A DNA stretch of 5,175 nucleotides from CAZADH01 sp964483805 (GTDB lineage Bacteria > Muiribacteriota > Ozemobacteria > Ozemobacterales > Ozemobacteraceae), in contig CAZADH010000374.1 of assembly GCA_964483805.1 (NCBI GenBank), forward strand, positions 1 through 5,175, in the 5' to 3' direction. The position numbers and the translations under genes were made by a program. Each line of letters starts with the position of its first letter. The first letter of the stretch is position 1. The notes beneath the pieces were generated by a model. That model ran no database searches and was not told the origin of the DNA. It worked only from the letters and a program-made list of their open reading frames with translations. Below, in pieces: positions 1-5,175 of the stretch.

Positions 1-3000
1 CCAGCGCCGACAGATCGAGACGGGTCGACGGATCCCCGATGACGCCGGTCACCAACTCACCGCAGTCGAGACCGATGCCGATGCGATACCCGAACAGTCC
101 GGCCCGCTGCCGTTCGGACACGAGGGCCCGGTGTGCCGCCAACATCTCGTCGGCCGCCCGCAGGGCCCGTTCCCCCACGTCGGCGGCGGCATCGTCGTAG
201 AACACAGCCTGGACCGCATCGCCGATGAAACGATCGATGACCCCGCCATGGCTCTGTATGACACTTGTCATACGCTCGAGATGGCGGTTGATCAGGGCAA
301 AGACCGCTTGCGGCGGATGGCGTTCGGCAATACCGGTGAAGCCACGAATATCACTGACCAATGCCACCGCTTCACGCAACTGGCCGGCCCCCACGGTCGG
401 CGCATCGGTTTGTTCGACCACCGACAGCACCTGCGGGGCGACGAAGCGGCTCATCAACCGCCGTTCTTCGAGCCAGCCGGTCATGGTATCGAGCACGCGC
501 CCGGTGTCGCCCAACTCGTCGGCACGGGCTTCGGCGATACGCACGGCCGCAAGATCGCCAGCAGCGATGCGCTCCAGACCCCGCGTCATGCGTTGGATCG
601 GGGTCGCCAACCAGACGGCAAGCGCACCCGCCACGGCAACGACCAGCAGGGCCAGGAGCAACAAAACGCCGACGAGCCAGAACCGCTCGGTGTTCAGCGT
701 CGCCGTAATCGGCGCCTCGGGCCCCCCGACCACCCAGAAGCAATTGGGCAGCAGCAAACCGGTGAAGGTGAACCGGCGCAACCCCTCGGCTTTGCCGGCG
801 ATGCCCCATGTGCGAATATCGCGGCGCAATTGCGCGAGCGGAACGTCGTCGCCGGCCTGCGCCAGCACCCGAACCCGCTCACCGTCGAGCTGAAACGCCG
901 CCAGATGGCAGTCCCGATGGGCCAGAAAGCCGCGGTGGATCGCTTCATGCAGGTAGTGGTTGCGGGCGCGGGTCGGCGACCACAATATGTACAGCACGTA
1001 GTCACGACCGCTCGGCGTTTGCACCACATCAAAAAAACGCACCGTCACCCGATTGCCTGACGCAAAGCGGGTGATACCCCCCGGTGCCAGCATCATTTTG
1101 GGATTGGCCGTCAGGAAATCGGTGCGCAGGCGCGGCCCTCCCGAGCCGGCCCGTGGTCCCCGTGCGGCCGGGGCCGGCCGGCCGGATCCTTCGCGGCGCC
1201 GTTCGAGAAAGTCGACGGCCAGTCGCTGCTGCAAGTTGGTCACCGTATTTACAACGTCTTGACTTTCTCCGGGAATCATCCGCACCAGGGTGTGCTCGGT
1301 TTCATCGACCAGCATCACCGAATACAGCTCGACCCCACGTCGTTCGCACCACTGCCACAACGCATCGATGAGCCGTTTCTCCCGTCGTGGATCGGTTCCC
1401 GCCCAATCGATGGCCCGGCCGAGCGCCCGACCAGCCACGAGATTTCGGGAGACGCGCCAGGCCCGGTCGTTGACCCGGCTACTGCCGGCGTCGATCTGCT
1501 GGCCGATGTGTTGCAGCCGCCGATCGAGATCTGCACGCAAGTTGACCGACAAATCGGCAAGCAGTCGTTCACCGCCGCCGATCACCAGGGCCAGCGGCGT
1601 GGCCGCCACGCCAACGAACCACAAGGTCAGCGACCCGCGCACGCCCAACACCGGCGGAGTGCCACGGCGGATCCAGGCGACCACGAAGAACAACCACCCC
1701 CCGGCCACGACAACCCGGGCGCCACCACTGACCCACTCGCTGGGCAACACCGGCAGTCGCGGCGCCGGACCCACGAGCACGCCGACATGGGCGGTCAGAT
1801 GCGCCAACGGGCCGGTCGTCGCCCACCATCCTTCGCAGGCGACGACGCGACCCATGTGCTCGGCAAGCAGGTTCACACGCGGCGGCCGATCGATGTGCCG
1901 AGGCGTCTGTACCGTCATCTGGCGACGCAACCGCCCCAGCAACTCCCAGGCCGGTGTGGTGCGCAGGTGCGGGTGCACCGTTGCCGGACCTTTGGCAGCA
2001 TTGGTGGCTGGAAGCGGCAGGAAAGCCGGCCAACAAGGCACCGCGCCGGCGGGGCGGGGATTGCCCGTCCGGCTGACCTGCGACCGTACCCCTGGGGCCC
2101 CAGTGCCTTCAGGGCCGGCAAACAACTGGTGCCAGTGCCGCGTCGTCGCCGCCAGAACGATGCGGCTTTGGTCGTCGGGAACCGGGACTACGACAAGATA
2201 CGCGCCGAGCACCAAGCGTTGCCGCCCGGACACCACGGTGATGAGATCCCAGAACGCGTAACCGTTCTGCTGCGCAAAAATCACGGCAAACGGCCGGCCG
2301 GCCATGGCGCGGCGAAACAGCGCCCCCGAGATGCCTTCACCAAGGATCGGCCGCAACCGCCGCACGGACGCATCGATCGTCGTCGGCTCGCCACCCCGGC
2401 GAGCGGCCTCGACCAGTTCGCGCAGCAACTCGGACATGAGCTGGCGATAGCGATCTTCACACGGTTTCTCGGTCAGCAGCACCGGCCCATCGCGGGGGCC
2501 GGGGGCCACCACCGCCCACAACCGCGCCGGACCGAAGCCCGGCAGCCGACACTGGCTAACCCGTGCCGCCAACGCGGCAACCACCGCGGTTCGCGACGGA
2601 ACCGGCACCGGGCCGGCGCGGACGACTCCGGCCGCCGCAGCATCGGCCGCCGCAGCTTCCCGACCTGCCGACGACAGCGTTCGTTCCAGGCCCCGGCGAA
2701 ACCGCCCGGCCAGCGCCTGAATCCAGAATGTGGTGGTCGTGACCTCGCGCAGCCGTTCGCGCACGAGACGCAGGTCGTCGAGCCACGCGCGTTCCGCATC
2801 CTGCCGTTGCCGCTCCTTGGCGCGCGACACGTCGGCCCCGAGAATCAACAGCGGCAGCAGACTGAGAATGAGCGGCAACACCAGTGCCAGCAGGCCGCCC
2901 CCACCGACAACCCGGCGACCCGAGCGCACGGATGCGCTATGTGGGCCGCTGGCGCCCGGATGGCGCAGTGAAAGCGGACCCGACGGCTCCGCGGCATGAT

Positions 3001-3031
3001 TCTGAACATTCTCGGACGAAACACGGGACAT
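1..3031 (-). CDS. Membrane-bound class III adenylate/guanylate cyclase with two extracytoplasmic sensor regions and HAMP (3' end outside window)
   Basis: Probable signal-transducing nucleotide cyclase, making cAMP (or cGMP) from the triphosphate in the cytoplasm in response to an envelope signal. I translated the minus strand from the ATG at 3031-3029 and found no stop in 1010 codons. Visible order: Arg/His-rich N-terminus; membrane segment at about 46-66; loop of about 370 residues; segments at about 438-454 and 468-486; second loop of about 300 residues; fourth segment 785-810; HAMP from P811 with its conserved Glu at 839; linker RFVAPQV (862-868); cyclase domain from about 885. Catalytic markers are SDIRGFT (metal Asp894), FIGDAV (metal Asp938, the usual 44 residues later), and GIGLDCGELVTGVIG followed by RLD (Asp1006, the second purine-contact position). 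The transition-state Asn/Arg motif would lie beyond base 1. The first purine-contact position is Arg934 instead of Lys. Positive-inside charges agree with both loops being outside. An in-frame TGA lies shortly upstream; a TTG at codon -9 is an alternative start, and the ribosome binding site is weak. The loops match no family I can name with certainty; a Cache-like fold is only a guess. Confidence 0.93.
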   Translation of the reverse strand, partial: MSRVSSENVQNHAAEPSGPLSLRHPGASGPHSASVRSGRRVVGGGGLLALVLPLILSLLPLLILGADVSRAKERQRQDAERAWLDDLRLVRERLREVTTTTFWIQALAGRFRRGLERTLSSAGREAAAADAAAAGVVRAGPVPVPSRTAVVAALAARVSQCRLPGFGPARLWAVVAPGPRDGPVLLTEKPCEDRYRQLMSELLRELVEAARRGGEPTTIDASVRRLRPILGEGISGALFRRAMAGRPFAVIFAQQNGYAFWDLITVVSGRQRLVLGAYLVVVPVPDDQSRIVLAATTRHWHQLFAGPEGTGAPGVRSQVSRTGNPRPAGAVPCWPAFLPLPATNAAKGPATVHPHLRTTPAWELLGRLRRQMTVQTPRHIDRPPRVNLLAEHMGRVVACEGWWATTGPLAHLTAHVGVLVGPAPRLPVLPSEWVSGGARVVVAGGWLFFVVAWIRRGTPPVLGVRGSLTLWFVGVAATPLALVIGGGERLLADLSVNLRADLDRRLQHIGQQIDAGSSRVNDRAWRVSRNLVAGRALGRAIDWAGTDPRREKRLIDALWQWCERRGVELYSVMLVDETEHTLVRMIPGESQDVVNTVTNLQQRLAVDFLERRREGSGRPAPAARGPRAGSGGPRLRTDFLTANPKMMLAPGGITRFASGNRVTVRFFDVVQTPSGRDYVLYILWSPTRARNHYLHEAIHRGFLAHRDCHLAAFQLDGERVRVLAQAGDDVPLAQLRRDIRTWGIAGKAEGLRRFTFTGLLLPNCFWVVGGPEAPITATLNTERFWLVGVLLLLALLVVAVAGALAVWLATPIQRMTRGLERIAAGDLAAVRIAEARADELGDTGRVLDTMTGWLEERRLMSRFVAPQVLSVVEQTDAPTVGAGQLREAVALVSDIRGFTGIAERHPPQAVFALINRHLERMTSVIQSHGGVIDRFIGDAVQAVFYDDAAADVGERALRAADEMLAAHRALVSERQRAGLFGYRIGIGLDCGELVTGVIGDPSTRLDLSAL

Positions 3032-3043
3032 GGGTCTCAGCTT

Positions 3044-3088
3044 ACCGCATTCCGGCAACCCTCGTCAGCAGGAACTGCCGGATGTGGT
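3044..3088. repeat. Imperfect inverted repeat in the divergent intergenic region (possible operator)
   Basis: Arms 3044-3057 and 3076-3088 can pair over 13 positions, with one bulged T at 3050 and one G-T pair (3047/3085). The core is TCCGGCA against TGCCGGA, and the spacer is 18 bases. The right arm runs into the extended -10 element of the rightward promoter, and the left arm lies 13 bases upstream of the cyclase start codon. This position would suit a dimeric repressor controlling one or both divergent units, or a hairpin in the cyclase mRNA leader. The 98-base region from 3032 to 3129 holds nothing else I recognise apart from the promoter and ribosome binding site listed separately, and I see no convincing promoter for the cyclase in it. 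Confidence 0.45.
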
Positions 3089-3093
3089 AGAAT
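3085..3093 (+). promoter_or_regulatory. Extended -10 promoter for the hydrolase/lipid kinase operon
   Basis: TGGTAGAAT contains the TG-n extension followed by a five-of-six match to the TATAAT -10 consensus. The hexamer 17 bases upstream (TCAGCA at 3065-3070) is a poor -35, as is common for extended -10 promoters. Transcription would begin near 3100 and leave a leader of about 30 bases before the GTG start. It is the only good sigma-70-like element I see in the intergenic region. Confidence 0.55.
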
Positions 3094-3117
3094 GCGCCAT
3101 CTCTTCATGCCACAGAG

Positions 3118-3124
3118 AAGGAGG
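3118..3124 (+). promoter_or_regulatory. Strong Shine-Dalgarno site fixing the GTG start of the hydrolase
   Basis: AAGGAGG is a near-perfect anti-16S match and ends five bases before the GTG at 3130. ATG triplets at 3092 and 3107 are in another frame, so this site decides in favour of the GTG start. Confidence 0.85.
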
Positions 3125-3129
3125 CCCCG

Positions 3130-3999
3130 GTGCACCTGCGCGTGGGTGAGTTCAAGATCGACGTTCTGCACGAGGGTTGTTTCTGGCTCGATGGCGGCGC
3201 GATGTTCGGCGTCGTACCCCGTGTCGTCTGGGAAAAATGCTGCCCACCGGATGCCAAGAACCGGATCCGCATGGGCCTGAACCAGTTGCTGGTGCGTGGG
3301 CCCGGATTCACGGCCCTCATCGACACCGGCATGGGCGACAAGTTCGATGCGAAGAGCCGGGCGATGTACGGCGTCGAGAGCCTGGCCCCCTGGTCGGAAC
3401 GCCTGAACGTCGCCGGCATCACGACCGATGACATTACACACGTTGTATTGACGCACCTGCATTTCGACCACGGTGGCGGCTTGACATGCCTGTCCGCCGA
3501 TGGCCGCGAGGTGGTGCCGGTCTTCGCCAACGCCGAATACATTGTGCAGGAGACGGAGTGGCAGGATGCGACCCACCCGCATGAGCGCATCCGCGCCTCG
3601 TATCTTTTCGAAAACTACCTGCCATTGCACGACACCGGGCGGTTGCGACTGATCAACGGTGATCAAGAGGTGCTGCCCGGGGTGCGCTGTCAGGTCACCG
3701 GCGGGCACTCACGCGGGCATCAGGCCATCAGTCTGCGCTCAGCCGGCGCCGAATTGTTCTTCCCGGGCGATCTTTTTCCAACCCGAAACCATCTGCGTGT
3801 CGCCTGGAACATGGGTTACGACCTGTTTCCCATCGAGATCGTCGAGGCCCGCCGGTCGCACCTGCGCCGCCTCATCGACACCGGAACGCCGGTATTGTTC
3901 GAACACGATGCCGAGCCGGAGTTCTGCCGGATCAAGGGCACGGTCGAAAAGCCCGAGATCGAGATTTTGCATCGATGCCGCTCCAACGCATCGTCCTGA
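3130..3999 (+). CDS. Metallo-beta-lactamase-fold hydrolase, YtnP / AHL-lactonase-like
   Basis: A soluble, probably cytoplasmic two-metal hydrolase of 289 residues, the usual size for a stand-alone enzyme of this fold; no signal peptide is seen. The full metal site is visible: THLHFDH at 108-114 (His109, His111, Asp113, His114), His193 in GGHSRGH, bridging Asp214 in FPGDLF and His259 in FEHD. The DTG strand motif is at 65-67. The N-terminal GGAMFGVVPRVVWEK and the NRIRMGLNQLLVRG stretch resemble the YtnP-like branch, related to N-acyl-homoserine lactonases and methyl parathion hydrolase. Family knowledge therefore suggests hydrolysis of a lactone or ester, but the substrate cannot be read from the sequence. 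Translation starts at GTG behind a strong ribosome binding site. It is the first gene of the rightward operon, and its last 25 bases overlap the lipid kinase gene. Fold and metal-site assignment are secure; quorum quenching is only one possibility. Confidence 0.93.
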   Translation: MHLRVGEFKIDVLHEGCFWLDGGAMFGVVPRVVWEKCCPPDAKNRIRMGLNQLLVRGPGFTALIDTGMGDKFDAKSRAMYGVESLAPWSERLNVAGITTDDITHVVLTHLHFDHGGGLTCLSADGREVVPVFANAEYIVQETEWQDATHPHERIRASYLFENYLPLHDTGRLRLINGDQEVLPGVRCQVTGGHSRGHQAISLRSAGAELFFPGDLFPTRNHLRVAWNMGYDLFPIEIVEARRSHLRRLIDTGTPVLFEHDAEPEFCRIKGTVEKPEIEILHRCRSNASS

Positions 4000-4982
4000 T
4001 CGCCAACCCACGCGCCGGGAGGGTGCGGGGGCCGGTCATGGAGAAGATCGTCGCCCTGCTCGACGCCGCGGTGCCGACCACCCTGGCCTGGACCTCGCAT
4101 CCGGGGCATGCGACCACGCTCGCGGCCACCCACGGTGCCGATCGCGACACGCTCGTCGCCATCGTGGGCGGGGACGGCAGTCTCAATGAATCGTTGCAGC
4201 GGTTGCCGGAGCAGGCGGTACTCGGCCTGATTCCGGCCGGAACGGCGAACGTGGCTGCCCGCGAACTGGGGATTCCGCTCGAACCCCTGGAGGCGGCGAA
4301 GTTGCTGCTGACCGGGCAGGTCGCCCGTCTCGACCTCGGTCACGTCATGCCGCTCGCCCGTGCCGGCGGCGACCGCTACGTGCCGGTGAGCGAACGCGGA
4401 CCCCGCCGCTTTCTGGTCATGGCTGGCGTCGGTTTCGACGCCCACGTGGCGGGCCGGGTGCCGAGCTTTACAAAGAAAATACTTCGTAAATATGCCTACC
4501 ACCTGCAGTCGGTCCTCGAGTATCCGTTTTATCGCCCACCCCGTCTCGAGTGTTGCCAGACTGACGGCCCCGTGGCACGGTGTGAGACCGAGGTTTCGTG
4601 CGGCCGTTCATGGGCCCACGGGGTCCTGCCCGCAGCGGGTGCGGACGGCCCGGTGTTTCGCGGGGTGTTTGCCCAGTTTGCCAACATGCGCCGCTACGGT
4701 GGCGATCTGTTTTTCGCGCCGAACGCGCGGTGGGATGACGGCGCCCTCGACCTCGTGCTGGTGCACGATCTGCGTTTGCCCACCCTGTTGGCCGTCGTGG
4801 CCGGAGCGATGGCGCGACGCGGGGCGCCGCCGCGGCTGAGCCGGCACCAGCGTCTGCGGGCGTGCCGATGCGTGGCGCTCGACGGGCCGGTTCCGTATCA
4901 ACTCGACGGCGAGGTGTTCCCGGCCGAGGACGCACTCGACATCAGCGTGACCCCGGGTGGGCTGCAGATGGTGATTCCGTAA
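3975..4982 (+). CDS. Diacylglycerol kinase-family lipid kinase (DgkB/YegS/BmrU type)
   Basis: A kinase of 335 residues, slightly longer than most of the family, expected to phosphorylate a lipid hydroxyl with ATP at the inner face of the membrane; diacylglycerol or a sphingoid base are typical substrates. The N-terminal catalytic domain shows NPRAG (11-15), nucleotide-binding GGDGSLNE (65-72) and PAGTAN (87-92). The C-terminal beta-sandwich domain shows GVGFDA (151-156), YGGDLFFAPNARWDDGALDL (241-260) with the acidic pair 254-255, and LDGE (310-313), where family knowledge puts the Glu near the active site. No membrane segment is evident. The ATG at 3975 is chosen because the next Met (22) would remove the NPRAG loop; only weak purine-rich sequence precedes it, so translation may be coupled to the hydrolase across the overlap. 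Residues about 192-228 look expanded relative to the family and contain four Cys (193, 194, 203, 209); a short direct repeat bounds that stretch. The exact lipid substrate is unknown. Confidence 0.92.
   Translation: MPLQRIVLIANPRAGRVRGPVMEKIVALLDAAVPTTLAWTSHPGHATTLAATHGADRDTLVAIVGGDGSLNESLQRLPEQAVLGLIPAGTANVAARELGIPLEPLEAAKLLLTGQVARLDLGHVMPLARAGGDRYVPVSERGPRRFLVMAGVGFDAHVAGRVPSFTKKILRKYAYHLQSVLEYPFYRPPRLECCQTDGPVARCETEVSCGRSWAHGVLPAAGADGPVFRGVFAQFANMRRYGGDLFFAPNARWDDGALDLVLVHDLRLPTLLAVVAGAMARRGAPPRLSRHQRLRACRCVALDGPVPYQLDGEVFPAEDALDISVTPGGLQMVIP
4563..4655 (+). repeat. Pair of 12-base direct repeats 81 bases apart inside the lipid kinase gene
   Basis: GACGGCCCCGTG (4563-4574) and GACGGCCCGGTG (4644-4655) match at 11 of 12 bases and both encode DGPV in the reading frame. 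They are 81 bases (27 codons) apart, so removing one copy and the intervening sequence would keep the frame. The span coincides with the part of the kinase that seems longer than in its relatives. In DNA this rich in GC, a chance match is possible. Confidence 0.4.
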
Positions 4983-4983
4983 A

Positions 4984-5175
4984 ATGCTCGACTGGACTGT
5001 CTGGACGATCGGCACCCTGGTGCGCTCAGGGCTGGGCGCACTGTGGGCGCTGGCGTTCTCGCTGTTGTTCCTCGGCGGTTGGTGGTTGCTGGGCAGCGGC
5101 GTGCGGCTGCGCCGCAATCTCATCGCCGACGGGCGGTGGGCCGCGGCGCGCGCCTGGCTCGGGGGCCAGGCGCGT
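4984..5175 (+). CDS. Hypothetical membrane protein, N-terminal 64 residues (3' end outside window)
   Basis: The ATG at 4984 lies one base after the TAA of the lipid kinase, and the frame stays open to the window edge, so the gene probably belongs to the same operon with coupled translation. The fragment begins MLDWTVWTIG, has one strongly hydrophobic segment at about residues 15-38 (AL, LLF and GGWWLL runs) and then a basic stretch, VRLRRN. By the positive-inside rule this suggests an N-out, C-in anchor. The following NLIADGRWAAARAWLGGQAR resembles the first helix pair of a TPR-like repeat, with small residues around a Gly turn, but one partial repeat proves nothing. I do not recognise the family and assign no function. 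Confidence 0.8.
   Translation, partial: MLDWTVWTIGTLVRSGLGALWALAFSLLFLGGWWLLGSGVRLRRNLIADGRWAAARAWLGGQAR

Noticed and set aside
131..1060. Plus-strand open frame of 309 codons
   Set aside because: It is in the same mirror register opposite the HAMP and cyclase domains, whose catalytic motifs prove the minus strand codes. It is a compositional shadow.
1162..1189. GGCCGG-rich palindromic stretch as a terminator or regulatory hairpin
   Set aside because: It lies in the middle of an intact coding frame, is not followed by a T run, and is explained by Gly/Pro/Ala/Arg codons.
1259..2971. Plus-strand open frame of 570 codons
   Set aside because: It lies codon-on-codon opposite the cyclase, where GC-rich third positions rarely create stops. 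Its translation is rich in Arg, Pro, His and Gln, has no recognisable domain, and shows no good ribosome binding site, whereas the opposite strand has clear membrane segments and cyclase motifs.
3037..3708. Minus-strand open frame of 223 codons
   Set aside because: It is antisense to the metallo-hydrolase, whose complete metal-binding set confirms the plus strand. No motif or start signal supports it.
4608..5123. Minus-strand open frame of 171 codons across the kinase end and the next gene
   Set aside because: It overlaps the conserved LDGE and acidic motifs of the kinase on the other strand, and its translation has no domain-like features.

Overview
The window is high-GC bacterial DNA with four protein-coding genes packed almost without gaps. 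No RNA gene, mobile element or CRISPR array is visible. The envelope topology of the large gene (two long loops outside the inner membrane, and HAMP plus cyclase domains inside) suits a bacterium with a periplasm. I cannot place the phylum from this sequence. The long open frames opposite the real genes are what strong GC bias at third codon positions produces.

Layout. Positions 1-3031 (minus strand) are one uninterrupted frame of at least 1010 codons that leaves the window at base 1. It encodes a class III adenylate/guanylate cyclase with four membrane segments, two large extracytoplasmic regions, a HAMP domain and a C-terminal cyclase domain, cut just before the end of that domain. A 98-base divergent intergenic region (3032-3129) holds an extended -10 promoter, an imperfect dyad and a strong ribosome binding site, all fitting the rightward genes. 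Rightward come a metallo-beta-lactamase-fold hydrolase (3130-3999), a diacylglycerol kinase-family lipid kinase (3975-4982, overlapping the hydrolase by 25 bases) and the first 64 codons of a membrane protein (4984 to the window end, one base after the kinase stop).

How they may work together. The three rightward genes look like one operon. A hydrolase that could act on a lactone or ester and a lipid kinase point loosely to lipid or signal-molecule turnover, but no pathway can be named. The cyclase is transcribed away from them and is probably an independent sensor that turns an envelope signal into a cyclic nucleotide. The shared intergenic region is the only sequence-level link between the two units.

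The points most worth a second look are the cyclase's double-sensor layout, an Arg where class III adenylate cyclases normally carry the purine-selecting Lys, the dyad overlapping the promoter, and a likely insertion in the lipid kinase bounded by a short direct repeat. I saw no convincing new multi-gene system.
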